64,000 nt of DNA. Source: an uncultured Dehalococcoidia bacterium (GTDB lineage Bacteria; Chloroflexota; Dehalococcoidia; Lucifugimonadales; Australimonadaceae). The number at the start of each line of letters is the position of its first letter. Position 1 is the first letter of the stretch. Shown piece by piece: positions 15,614 to 23,658 of the stretch. The notes beneath the pieces were generated by a model. It did not search any database. It saw only the letters and a program-made list of their open reading frames with translations, and had not been told where the DNA came from. The stretch lies in the NCBI GenBank assembly GCA_958295525.1, contig OY282355.1, positions 781,504-845,503 of the forward strand, in the 5' to 3' direction. A program made the position numbers and the translations under genes.

Positions 15614-15853
15614 CTAGGCGACTTCGGAGGCGAGGACGTCCTGCCGGGCTTTGGGGGAGCGGTTCTTCTTGGGGCTGTTGTTGAAGCCGATGTTGTCTTC
15701 GAAGGGGTGGAACTCGCGGGACTTGCCGCAGTACTTGCACTCGCCGGCCATCGTCGCGCTGGGGGAGCCGACCAGCCAGTGGTGGGCGCCCGTGGGGGAG
15801 GCTTGGCAGAGGCTGGCCTCGATGTTGATCTTCGGCTGGGTCTTCGTTGTCAT
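15614..15853 (-). CDS. small single zinc-knuckle protein
   Basis: A 79-residue protein, MTTKTQPKINIEASLCQASP at the start, with one CKYCGKSREFHPF motif near residues 40-52 and an upstream Cys and His pair (SLCQ, AHHWLV). These could form a single zinc site. The C-terminus is basic and ends ARQDVLASEVA. The ATG at 15853 is preceded by GGAGG. It starts about 40 bases upstream of the 3' end of the tmRNA, in the same orientation, so it may be co-transcribed. Function is unknown. Confidence 0.6.
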   Translation of the reverse strand: MTTKTQPKINIEASLCQASPTGAHHWLVGSPSATMAGECKYCGKSREFHPFEDNIGFNNSPKKNRSPKARQDVLASEVA

Positions 15854-15892
15854 CTCCGTCCTCCAATACCGGCATTCGCAAAGGCAAGCCGT

Positions 15893-16243
15893 TGGTGGAG
15901 ATGGGGGAGGGTCGAACTCCCCGTCCAAGAGACGCCCAGCGCGGATGTGCTACAGGCTTATCCGGCGTTTGTTAGGTGATCGGGCGGGCCCACCGGCGGG
16001 CTGTCCCGTCACCTGCCGCGAAGTCTTAGGTGGCTCGCAGCGGCGTCGGAGCCACTGGACCCCGGCTGTATGGCGCTCTCGGGGGCCGCCGGAGTTGGCT
16101 TCCCGGAGCGTGGCTGCGCTGTCTAGGCAGCCAAGGCGACAGGTTCGTCGGCAGTTGATGTTTTGCCGTCTGTTTAGCGAGTGTGCGGCGAACTCGGCCT
16201 GCAATCCTGCCAAGCAGATCCCCTGTCGAAACCACGCATCCCC
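15893..16243 (-). ncRNA. ssrA: tmRNA (SsrA)
   Basis: One-piece tmRNA that rescues stalled ribosomes. The 5' end GGGGATG (16243-16237) pairs with CATCTCC near the 3' end, followed by encoded ACCA at 15893-15896. The T-arm sequence GGGAGTTCGACCCTCCC is next to it. The tag frame is at 16167-16123 and reads GKTSTADEPVALAA then TAG. The ALAA ending is the usual protease-recognition end. The resume codon is inferred from position. smpB, its protein partner, is immediately upstream on the same strand. Confidence 0.92.
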
Positions 16244-16411
16244 ACAGCGGAACTGACCTTAGCCCGAACTCTATCACGCCCTGCGGGTTATGTCAAATTG
16301 GGGGTGTCGCGCGCCGGGCGCGGGCGGCGGGAGGATAGGGGCCGGGGGCGAGATTCCCGCCTGCGCGGGAATGACGATAGCGGCGGGGTAGGGCGCGGCG
16401 CGCCGGTCGCG

Positions 16412-16918
16412 TCACCGGCCGCGGAGCGCGCGGGCGATTTCGCGGTCGGCGTCGCGCCGCATAATCGCTTGGCGCTTGTCGTAGCGCCTCCTGCCTTTGG
16501 CGAGCGCGATCTCGATTTTGGCGTAGTGGCCTTTGATGTAGACGCGCAGGGGGACGAGCGTGAGGCCGCGCTCGTTGGCGGCCCGGCCAAAGCGAGCGAT
16601 CTCCCCCGCGTGCATCAGCAGTTTGCGCGGGCGGACGGGCTCGTGCCCCCAGGGGCCTGCGCTTTCCCACGCGGCGATGTGCATATTGTGGAGGAGCGCC
16701 TCGCCGTTGCGGATCTGGGCGTAGGCGTCGCGGATGGTCACGCGGGCGGCGCGGACGGACTTGATCTCCGTGCCCGTGAGGACGACGCCGGCCTCGACGC
16801 GATCCATAATGTCGTAGTCGAAGCGGGCGCGGCGATTGTCCGCGACGGTGCGGACGCGGGGCTCGCCGGAGGGCTGCGCGGCCTGCTTGCTCTGCTTCTT
16901 TTTGCGTTTGGAGGGCAT
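16412..16918 (-). CDS. smpB: SsrA-binding protein SmpB
   Basis: SmpB binds tmRNA and carries it to stalled ribosomes. The 168-residue protein has ADNRRARFDYDIMDRVEAGV, LTGTEIKSVRAARVTIRDAY, and the ending KGRRRYDKRQAIMRRDADRE that inserts in the mRNA channel. A lysine-rich N-terminal extension of about 25 residues is present (MPSKRKKKQSKQ). It is four bases downstream of the CtpA-type protease gene and upstream of ssrA, all on the minus strand, so the three probably share a promoter upstream of 18220. A dRS3-like repeat near 16350 separates smpB from ssrA. Confidence 0.95.
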   Translation of the reverse strand: MPSKRKKKQSKQAAQPSGEPRVRTVADNRRARFDYDIMDRVEAGVVLTGTEIKSVRAARVTIRDAYAQIRNGEALLHNMHIAAWESAGPWGHEPVRPRKLLMHAGEIARFGRAANERGLTLVPLRVYIKGHYAKIEIALAKGRRRYDKRQAIMRRDADREIARALRGR

Positions 16919-16921
16919 CGG

Positions 16922-18220
16922 TCAGCGTCCTATCATCCCGCGCACGGCGGCGGCGGCGGCTTCGAGAGGCTCGTCCGCCTCGACGGCCTCGCCGGAAGAT
17001 TGATGCGCGCCGCAGAGGTCGTCGAGCGCGCCCGTGAACGAGCCGGGCAGCCCCGGGGCGGCCTCATCTCGGGCGTAGACGGCGCATAGTTCGGCGGCGA
17101 GTTCGCCGATGCGCCCCAGCGCTTGCACGTCCACCTGATCGCCGACGCGAGCGTCGGGCGTAATGCCCTCGCCTTCGATCATGCGTCCGTTAGGAGTATG
17201 CCAGCGGGCGATGGTTACGTGCAGCCCCGCGCCGGACTCCAGTTCATGGAGCACGTTGACCGAGCCTTTGCCGAAGGTGCGCGCCCCAACGATGACGGCG
17301 CGCTCGTGATCCTGCAGCGCTCCGGCGACGACCTCCGACGCGGATGCGGAGTAGCCGTCCACGATGACGGCGAGGGGAAGGTCGTAGGCGGTTCCGCCGC
17401 CGGTTACGCTTTCCACGGTCTCGGAGCCGTCCGCGTCCACCCAGCGGATGACCTCGCCCTCGCGCACGAATTCGGAGACGACGCCGACCGCTGCGTTGAC
17501 GAGGCCGCCGCCGTTGCCGCGCAGATCGAGCACGAGGCCCCGCGCGCCGTGCTCGCGCAGTCCGGCGACGGTGGCGCGCAAGTCCTCCGGCGTTGGGGCG
17601 TCGAACGACGCGATGCGGACGTAGCCCACGCCGTCCGCTTGCAAGCGGGATTGAACGGAGTTCGCGGCGATGACGCCCCGGACGATGGCGATGTCCATAG
17701 GCAACGGAGCGCCCGGACGGGAGACGGTGAGCACGACCTGCGTGCCTTTCGGGCCGCGTATGAGCGACACGGTCTCCTGAAGCGTGAGGCGCTCGATGGA
17801 TTCGCCGTTGACGCGGAGCACGACGTCCCCGGCCATCAGTCCGGCGTCGAGCGCGGGAGAGCCTGGCAGCGGGCCTAAGATGACGACGCGCCCGTTGGAT
17901 TCGGTTACGCTCGCGCCGATGCCTTCGAAATCCTCGCGCTGGCCTTGCAGGGCGAGCGTGAAGGCTTCGTAGCGCTCCGGCGGCAAGTACGCGGTGTACG
18001 GGTCGCCGAGGTGGTCGAGAATGCCATTGATGGCCGCGAGTTCCATCGCCTCGTCGGAAACCTTGCCGCGGTCTATGAAATCTTCCTGCAGGCGTTGGAC
18101 GACTTCGTCGAGGTCGCTGCGGGGCGGCTCCTGCGCGCACGCGAGGGCGGCGGCGAGGATGGCCGCAACCGCGAGGGATGGGCGGAAGGCCGCAAGCAAT
18201 CTGGGGAGTCGCGCCGTCAT
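16922..18220 (-). CDS. ctpA: C-terminal processing peptidase, S41 family
   Basis: A 432-residue exported serine protease. A signal-peptide-like N-terminus with AILAAALACAQ could be a lipobox (LACA). The PDZ domain is near 90-170 (GIGASVTESNGRVVILGPLP). The S41 domain follows with VLDLRGNGGGLVNAAV, the nucleophile in DGYSASASEVVAGAL (near 290) and the lysine in ARTFGKGSVN. Length fits the CtpA family. It precedes smpB by four bases. CtpA and tmRNA are both protein quality-control functions, so the operon may be coherent, by inference. Confidence 0.92.
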   Translation of the reverse strand: MTARLPRLLAAFRPSLAVAAILAAALACAQEPPRSDLDEVVQRLQEDFIDRGKVSDEAMELAAINGILDHLGDPYTAYLPPERYEAFTLALQGQREDFEGIGASVTESNGRVVILGPLPGSPALDAGLMAGDVVLRVNGESIERLTLQETVSLIRGPKGTQVVLTVSRPGAPLPMDIAIVRGVIAANSVQSRLQADGVGYVRIASFDAPTPEDLRATVAGLREHGARGLVLDLRGNGGGLVNAAVGVVSEFVREGEVIRWVDADGSETVESVTGGGTAYDLPLAVIVDGYSASASEVVAGALQDHERAVIVGARTFGKGSVNVLHELESGAGLHVTIARWHTPNGRMIEGEGITPDARVGDQVDVQALGRIGELAAELCAVYARDEAAPGLPGSFTGALDDLCGAHQSSGEAVEADEPLEAAAAAVRGMIGR

Positions 18221-18585
18221 AGGCTTAATCGTAGCAGGGCGAGGGGCGGAGCGGGCGGCGGGCCTGCGGCGCGTCCCCGTGTTCCATTCCTGCCTACTTT
18301 ACATAACTATAATAGTGCGCCATTGCGGACAACCGATGAAAATGAGGGAGGAGGGCCGAGACTAACGCAGCCCGGTCGGCTCCCGGCATTCTACGGCTCC
18401 GCCGATGCTACGGTTCCGCCGATGGCTTTATGGCGCGGACTTCTATCGTAGCGCTCTGACCGTGCCGGATGGACGGCCCTTTTTGGAATCCCGCCCCCGA
18501 TGTGGCGCGCAGCGCATCGCCGTTCCCGCCATGCCGTCATTCCCGCGCAGGCGGAAATCTCGCCCCCGATGTGGCGCGCAGCGCC
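18221..18585. other. intergenic region with short direct repeats
   Basis: No gene is supported here. A rare AT-rich patch (18296-18313) contains a perfect TATAAT at 18308-18313 on the plus strand but no good -35 box. A 24-bp stretch containing CCCGATGTGGCGCGCAGCGC occurs twice (near 18490 and 18560), the second next to an imperfect dRS3-like repeat at about 18539. Confidence 0.4.
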
Positions 18586-18954
18586 CTACAGCATGTCTGC
18601 GAGCCTCAGTATGCCTGCTTCTATCACTGCCCCTATCACTGCGCCTATCGCCACATGCCTGATCGTCGTGCCGCGGGCAGTGGAGAGTATCCGCTTGCGC
18701 TCCGCCTCACGGTCTAGGTAGGCTTCATCGGCTTGGTGTGCACTAGCGATGTCCTCATACCACTGATGCCTGTCGGTAACCCCGTACTTGTAGCGGCGTT
18801 CCCTAGCCTTCGCCGCCGCCATCGCAAGACCTTTGCCAAGCGGCATCGGCGTGCTCGCATCCAACGGCACCGCATACTCGGACTCCGCAGCCGCCTCGCG
18901 CTCCTCATCGGCGTTCCGCTCTTCAGCCTGTTCCATCGTGTCCTTCGTAGCCAT
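18586..18954 (-). CDS. small protein with C-terminal membrane segment
   Basis: A 122-residue protein I do not recognise. Residues 1-35 are acidic, the middle is charged and helical (AKARERRYKYGVTDRHQWYE) and the last 22 residues (HVAIGAVIGAVIEAGILRLA) form one hydrophobic helix. This gives a tail-anchored layout. The ATG at 18954 has AAGGAGG upstream and is better than the longer open frame from 19176. It is divergent from the methyltransferase-HNH gene, about 190 bases away, so the two may share a control region. Confidence 0.6.
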   Translation of the reverse strand: MATKDTMEQAEERNADEEREAAAESEYAVPLDASTPMPLGKGLAMAAAKARERRYKYGVTDRHQWYEDIASAHQADEAYLDREAERKRILSTARGTTIRHVAIGAVIGAVIEAGILRLADML

Positions 18955-19147
18955 CGCTGGCCTCCTTCTTGTCAGAGACGCGAATTCCGCGCCGCCTCTA
19001 GCATTACCAGCGAACCGATTCCATCGCAAGCGCCTAGTGTCCTGTTTATCCCACTTCCCTCCACCCTGTGCCACACGCCCCTTGACAACCCCGCCCCCGC
19101 TGCGCCATCGTAGTCTTGACCTACACTCCGCAGGAGCGAGGAAACCC

Positions 19148-20656
19148 GTGGCCGTCCAAAACTTCCCCGACAACATCCTCTACGAACTCGACAACCTCGA
19201 CGTCCTGCGCGGCATGAACAGCGCGACCGTAGACCTCATCGCTACTGACCCGCCATTCAACACCCAGCGCAACCGCAGTGGCGCCGCAGGCTTCTACGTC
19301 GATAACTGGAAGTGGGGCGACGCCGGCATCCTCCCCGACCAGTGGGCGTGGAACGAAGTCCATCCCGTCTGGCTCGAGCAGATCAAAGACGATAATCCCG
19401 CCCTCGCCGACGTCATACACGCCGCCCGAACCGCGCACGACGACGGCATCGCCGCCTTCCTCTGCTTCCTCTCCGTTCGCCTAATGGAGTGCAACCGCGT
19501 GCTGAAGCCCACCGGCAGCATCTACCTGCACTGCGACCACGCGGCCAACGGCTACATTCGTATGGCGATGGACGCCATATTCGGCCCGAAGAACTTCCGC
19601 AACGAAATCGTCTGGTGCTACTCCGGCGGAGGCCAGCCTAAGAAAGACTTCCCTCGGAAGCACGATACGATTTTCCGATACAGCAAAACCGCCGACTACG
19701 TATTCAACCCCGATGACGTCAGAGTTCCTTATGACTCCGACTACAAGGCCACGATGTTCACGGGCGAAGATACGCGGGCGCCCGGACGAACATATACGCG
19801 CAACCCGAAAGGGAAAGTCGTGGAGGACTGGTGGCGCAACATTCCTCGTCCGTATGGAGACAAGCGCACGAATTCGCCAGACGAGAAGCCATTAGCCCTA
19901 TACGAGCGCATCGTCCTAGCGAGCAGCAAGCCGGGCGACCTCGTGCTCGACCCGTTCGCAGGCTGCGCCACGACCATAATGGCGGCGCGGAAGCACGGAC
20001 GCCGCTGGGTCGGCGTCGATCGGCGCATTGACGCCCGCTTCCATGTCGTTTGCCGAATGGCCGGAATGAAGGCAGCGGACGCTGAGAAAATCCGCGAACG
20101 CCCCGACTTGGCGGATTGGCTCAACGATCAACTCGCCAAGTACGACGCGCACTACAGCACGGACGCGCCGCAGCGGACAGACGAGGGCGAGAACGCCGCG
20201 CCGGAGTTGGGGCCGGTCTACATGCTTTCCCGCGCCCAGCAGCAACCGTGGCAGCGGCTTAGGCACTCCGAAATGCGCGGAATCCTGCAGCGGGCGCAAG
20301 CGAATACGCCGGGAACGCGCGTCGTCTGCGCCGGTTGCGGGCGCGAACTGGAAGAGCCGTTTATGGAGTTGGATCACGTCACGCCCAAGAAGGACAACGG
20401 CGAGAACTACATCACGAATCGCATTCTCCTCTGCGGCCCGTGCAACGGAAAGAAGAAGGCCGACCGCACGCTATCCGGCCTCCATCGGGAGAACAAGCGC
20501 GACGGCTGGATGCTCGACGAGCCGAAAGCGCAATCTGCGATGGCCGCCGTCCGCCGCGCCTCCGCAAGAGTGCGCGACGCCTGGAACTCGCCCGACGTGC
20601 AGGATATGGTCGCCGCCGCCCGGGGCGAGGGTGCGCGACGCATGGAACTCGCCTGA
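19148..20656 (+). CDS. DNA methyltransferase fused to an HNH nuclease domain
   Basis: A 502-residue fusion. Residues 1-310 are a beta-class amino-methyltransferase: motif IV DPPFNT (34-39) comes before motif I DPFAGCATT (about 268-276). An HNH domain follows: CAGC (394-397), ELDHVTPKKDNGENYITNR near 406-424, and CGPC near 430-433, giving a Cys4 zinc site and the catalytic His and Asn. One chain thus holds modification and potential cleavage activity. The GTG at 19148 has AGGAGCGAGG upstream and the conserved domain starts just after it. The last residues are altered by a tandem duplication (20570-20707). Recognition sequence is unknown. Confidence 0.82.
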   Translation: MAVQNFPDNILYELDNLDVLRGMNSATVDLIATDPPFNTQRNRSGAAGFYVDNWKWGDAGILPDQWAWNEVHPVWLEQIKDDNPALADVIHAARTAHDDGIAAFLCFLSVRLMECNRVLKPTGSIYLHCDHAANGYIRMAMDAIFGPKNFRNEIVWCYSGGGQPKKDFPRKHDTIFRYSKTADYVFNPDDVRVPYDSDYKATMFTGEDTRAPGRTYTRNPKGKVVEDWWRNIPRPYGDKRTNSPDEKPLALYERIVLASSKPGDLVLDPFAGCATTIMAARKHGRRWVGVDRRIDARFHVVCRMAGMKAADAEKIRERPDLADWLNDQLAKYDAHYSTDAPQRTDEGENAAPELGPVYMLSRAQQQPWQRLRHSEMRGILQRAQANTPGTRVVCAGCGRELEEPFMELDHVTPKKDNGENYITNRILLCGPCNGKKKADRTLSGLHRENKRDGWMLDEPKAQSAMAAVRRASARVRDAWNSPDVQDMVAAARGEGARRMELA

Positions 20657-20707
20657 CGTCGAACTCGCCTGACGTCCAGGAGATGGTCGCCGCCGCCCGG
20701 GGCGAGG
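20570..20707. repeat. tandem duplication at the 3' end of the MTase-HNH gene
   Basis: A 61-bp unit (20570-20630) is repeated at 20631 onwards, and the second copy holds a further perfect 16-bp tandem repeat (GAACTCGCCTGACGTC at 20645 and 20661). Neither length is a multiple of three, so the original end of the protein, apparently VQEMVAAARGEG, was shifted out of frame and replaced by ARRMELA. Confidence 0.8.
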
Positions 20708-20726
20708 GGTAGGCATTCGTCATTCC

Positions 20727-21775
20727 TGTAGATGTCAACTAATTCGTTGACAGATCCTGCAGGGCTTGGAGGGGCGTCCTGCCACCCAGACCCTGATGCG
20801 GCCTCTCCGTGTTGTAGTACAGCAGGTACAGCCCCAACTCCTCCTTCAACTCCTCCGCCGTCTCGAACGTCGTCCCCTCCAGCACGTCCTCGTTCAGCGT
20901 CCGCCAAAACCGCTCCACCTTCCCATTCGTCTGCGGGCGATACGGCCGCGTGTACCGATGCTTGATCCCCAACTCCACGAGCAACCGCTCCATCGGATGC
21001 CCCGCCGCGTTCGCCCGCGACGCCACCTCCGGCCCGTTGTCCGTCAGCAGCGCCTCGAACCTCACCCCGTACTCCGCGTTCAGCGCGTTGATCCCCTTGA
21101 GCGCCGCGAACATCACGCTCAGGCTCCGCAGATCGTCCACCACCTCCGCCCAGGCCAGCCGCGTGCAGGAGTCCAGCACGCACACGATGTAGCGGCGCCG
21201 CGCGCTCCCCACGATCTGGTCTTTGCCGAGGTAGTGGCAGTCGAGATGCCCCAACTCCCCGGCGCGGGTCTTGATGATCCGGCGTTTGGACTGCTGCATG
21301 GGAGGGGTCAACCGGTTGAGGCCGTGGCGTTCGCAGATGGCGTAGATGGTGGTGGGCTTCGGCGTGTTCTCGCCGAGGGTGGGCTTGAGGATAGCGAAGA
21401 TTTCGTAGCGGTTGTTGCCCTTGCGCCGGTGAGCGAGGACGAGCTGCTCGATGAAGGGGAGGGTGCGGCGTGTTCGCCAGCGCGGGCCGCGCTTGGCGGG
21501 CAGGAGCGCGCTGGGGTCGCCGCCGGAGGCGAGGTAGCGGTTGTAGTATTTGGCGAAGGTCTGGCGGTTGACGCCGTGGAAGGCGTAGAAGTCCTGGAGG
21601 AAGCGGAACTTGGGGTGCCTCTTGGCCTTGACGAGGAGGTACTCGCTGATGAGGAAGCGCCACTTTTGGGTGTAGTTGCGCTCGATGGTCCGGTCGTTGC
21701 GGTTGTCGCGCATGTTCGTCTCCAGATGGCCTGTTCGCCGGGCCAATTCTGTCAACGAATTACCTAACATCTACA
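20727..21775 (-). mobile_element. complete IS481-like insertion sequence
   Basis: A 1049-bp element. Its ends form 28-bp inverted repeats starting TGTAGATGT and sharing AATTCGTTGACAGA, with three mismatches. The flanks are ATTCC at 20722-20726 and ATTCC at 21776-21780, a 5-bp target duplication. Joining the flanks restores a perfect dRS3-like repeat. One transposase gene spans almost the whole element. Confidence 0.88.
20739..21770 (-). CDS. IS481-like DDE transposase
   Basis: A 343-residue transposase with an N-terminal helix-turn-helix region and a DDE integrase core. The acidic residues are in GELGHLDCHYLGK, LLTDNGPEV and NGKVERFWRTLNEDVLEG; YNTERPHQGLGGRTPLQAL is the usual end. The frame runs without interruption from the right inverted repeat to the left, and both the first ATG and the stop lie in the repeats. 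A start further in (MRDNRNDRT) is possible. All catalytic residues are present, so the element may still be mobile. Confidence 0.92.
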   Translation of the reverse strand: MLGNSLTELARRTGHLETNMRDNRNDRTIERNYTQKWRFLISEYLLVKAKRHPKFRFLQDFYAFHGVNRQTFAKYYNRYLASGGDPSALLPAKRGPRWRTRRTLPFIEQLVLAHRRKGNNRYEIFAILKPTLGENTPKPTTIYAICERHGLNRLTPPMQQSKRRIIKTRAGELGHLDCHYLGKDQIVGSARRRYIVCVLDSCTRLAWAEVVDDLRSLSVMFAALKGINALNAEYGVRFEALLTDNGPEVASRANAAGHPMERLLVELGIKHRYTRPYRPQTNGKVERFWRTLNEDVLEGTTFETAEELKEELGLYLLYYNTERPHQGLGGRTPLQALQDLSTN

Positions 21776-21860
21776 ATTCCCGCGTAGGCGGGAATCTCGC
21801 CTGTTTCGTCCCTCCCGCCTACGCGGGAATGACGGTGTAGGAGGAGCCTAACGCCGCCCC

Positions 21861-22208
21861 TCAGCGGGCGCGGATGAAGCCGAGGCCCTCGTTGCCGTCC
21901 TCCATGCCGCCGCGATAGAGAAACTCGCCTTCCGGCGTCGTCTTGCGGGCGGTGAACTCGCGGAGGTCGAGATGCACGGTCTCGCCGCCCTCGCACTCGA
22001 CGGCGACGCGCAGGCCGTCGCGCTCCGTCACGCGCAGCGGCCGCCGCTCGAAGACGTTGCCCGCGCCGACGTCGAGTTTCAGCAGCGGCTCGGCGGCGAG
22101 CACGGCGGCGGCGGAGCCCATGCGCTCGCCGTCGGCGAGGATGAAGCAATCGGCCTCGCAACTGAAGAAAGGCTTCGCGGGCATCTCGAAGGTTTCGCCG
22201 TCCGTCAT
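21861..22208 (-). CDS. small hypothetical protein
   Basis: A 115-residue protein of unknown function, mostly predicted beta strand. Notable segments are KPFFSCEADCFILADGERMG and ETVHLDLREFTARKTTPEGE. It contains two cysteines, no signal peptide and no membrane segment. It follows the small acidic protein by 41 bases in the same direction, so it may be the last gene of the dapL-hflX operon. It is next to the IS element but seems intact. Confidence 0.5.
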   Translation of the reverse strand: MTDGETFEMPAKPFFSCEADCFILADGERMGSAAAVLAAEPLLKLDVGAGNVFERRPLRVTERDGLRVAVECEGGETVHLDLREFTARKTTPEGEFLYRGGMEDGNEGLGFIRAR

Positions 22209-22249
22209 CGCGGAGCCTCCGCCAACAGTGTCCGCCCTGCCCCGGACGG

Positions 22250-22459
22250 CTACTCGTCGTCGTCATCCTCGTCGCCGTAGTCGTCCTCTTCGTAGGCCGT
22301 GGCGCGGTACTCCAGCCACGCGAGCAGGAAGGCGTAATCCTCGGCGGTGAGCGTCGCCTTGCCGATGACTCCGGCTTCCGTGATCTCTTTCACGCGGTTG
22401 AGCACGACCTCTTCGGCGCGCTCCTCCAACTGCTGCACCTGTCTCTCCGTCATCGCCAT
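22250..22459 (-). CDS. small acidic protein overlapping hflX
   Basis: A 69-residue protein of unknown function. The first 40 residues are a charged helix ([20 protein letters not shown]). The end is an acidic run ([13 protein letters not shown]). Its ATG at 22459 lies ten bases inside the 3' end of hflX, in another frame, so translation is likely coupled. Acidic tails of this kind can bind basic proteins or ribosomal surfaces, but nothing more can be said. Confidence 0.6.
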   Translation of the reverse strand: MAMTERQVQQLEERAEEVVLNRVKEITEAGVIGKATLTAEDYAFLLAWLEYRATAYEEDDYGDEDDDDE

Positions 22460-23640
22460 GCGCGGGCTCCTTTCGCGGCCAACCGGCTCGCTGGGGGAGC
22501 ATTATCGCCTATTTGCGCCGCGACCGCATCCATGAGCCCGCGCAGGCCCGCGCCGGAGACGGCGGAGGTGAGCACGGCGGCCACGCCGTCCGCGCCGGGC
22601 GAAGTGTAGGCTTCACGGAGGGCGGCGGACGCCTCGGGCGCGAGGAGGTCGGCCTTGTTGAGCGCGAGCACGCGCGGGGCGCCGCTTAGATCGAGGCTGT
22701 CGAGGATGTCCTCGACGACTTCGACGCGCTCCGCCGCGTTGGGGCGCAGGATGTCCACGACGTGAACGAGGACGGCGGCGTCTTGCGCCTCCTCCAGCGT
22801 GGCGCGGAATGCGGCGACGAGCGTCGTCGGCAACTTGGCGATGAAGCCGACGGTGTCCGTGAAAAGCGCGGCGGTTCCGTCCGGCAAGCGAACGCTGCGC
22901 GTCACTGGATCCAGCGTGGAGAAGAGTTGGTCGCGGGCGTCGACGTCCGCTCCCGCGAGCGCGTTGAGCAAACTGCTTTTCCCCGCGTTGGTGTAGCCGA
23001 CGAGCGCGACGACGGGCATCGCTTGCCTGCGGCGGCGCGCGCGATGCTGGGCGCGGCGGCGGCGCACCTGCTCCAGTTCCGCCTTCAGCCGCTGGATGCG
23101 GCGCCCCGCGAGCCGCCGGTCGGTCTCGATCTGCGTTTCGCCGGGGCCGCGCGTCCCGACGCCGCCCCCAAGCCGCTCCAAGTGGCTCCACTGCCCCGCG
23201 AGGCGCGGCAGCAGATACTCCGCTTGCGCCAACTCGACTTGCAGACGCCCCTCCCGCGTTCGGGCGCGCCGCGCGAACACGTCCAAAATGAGCGCCGTGC
23301 GGTCCAGCGTCTTCACCTGCTCGCCCAGGGCCCGCTCCAAGTTGCGCTGCTGCGTCGGCGTCAGTTCGTCGTCGCAGATCACGGAATCGAAGCCGGCCTC
23401 GCGGCGCGCCTCCCGAATCTCGTCCAACTTGCCTTTGCCGACGTAGGTTTGGGACGGCGCGTCCAATTGCTGCGACATCACGCCGGCGACTTCCGCTCCC
23501 GCCGCCTCGGCGAGTTGCGCGAGTTCGTCAAGGGAGTCTTGGAGCGCCCACGTCGAACGCCGCCCTTTGACGCCGACGCCGACGAGCAGCGCTCGCTCGC
23601 GCCGCCCGCCCGTCTCCGCAGGCGCGTTCCGCCGCGCTAT
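22450..23640 (-). CDS. hflX: ribosome-splitting GTPase HflX, non-standard start
   Basis: HflX binds the large ribosomal subunit and splits stalled ribosomes. The N-domain has [12 protein letters not shown] and [35 protein letters not shown] is the family signature, and the G domain has [10 protein letters not shown] (G1), [10 protein letters not shown] (G3) and NKAD (G4). The first ATG is at 23481, but the conserved start of the family, here [18 protein letters not shown], is encoded upstream in frame. No ATG, GTG or TTG precedes it after the dapL stop at 23659. An ATA at 23640 with AGGGGG upstream fits best; CTG at 23589 is the alternative. It lies 18 bases after dapL. Confidence 0.9.
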   Translation of the reverse strand: MARRNAPAETGGRRERALLVGVGVKGRRSTWALQDSLDELAQLAEAAGAEVAGVMSQQLDAPSQTYVGKGKLDEIREARREAGFDSVICDDELTPTQQRNLERALGEQVKTLDRTALILDVFARRARTREGRLQVELAQAEYLLPRLAGQWSHLERLGGGVGTRGPGETQIETDRRLAGRRIQRLKAELEQVRRRRAQHRARRRRQAMPVVALVGYTNAGKSSLLNALAGADVDARDQLFSTLDPVTRSVRLPDGTAALFTDTVGFIAKLPTTLVAAFRATLEEAQDAAVLVHVVDILRPNAAERVEVVEDILDSLDLSGAPRVLALNKADLLAPEASAALREAYTSPGADGVAAVLTSAVSGAGLRGLMDAVAAQIGDNAPPASRLAAKGARAWR

Positions 23641-23658
23641 GGCGCGCCCCCTGCCCGC

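Noticed and set aside
18308-18313. Perfect TATAAT as a promoter
   Set aside because: No acceptable -35 box at 16-19 bases and no plus-strand gene downstream.
20739-21770. IS element as carrier of the adjacent MTase-HNH gene
   Set aside because: Both inverted repeats and the target duplication exclude the methyltransferase gene from the element.
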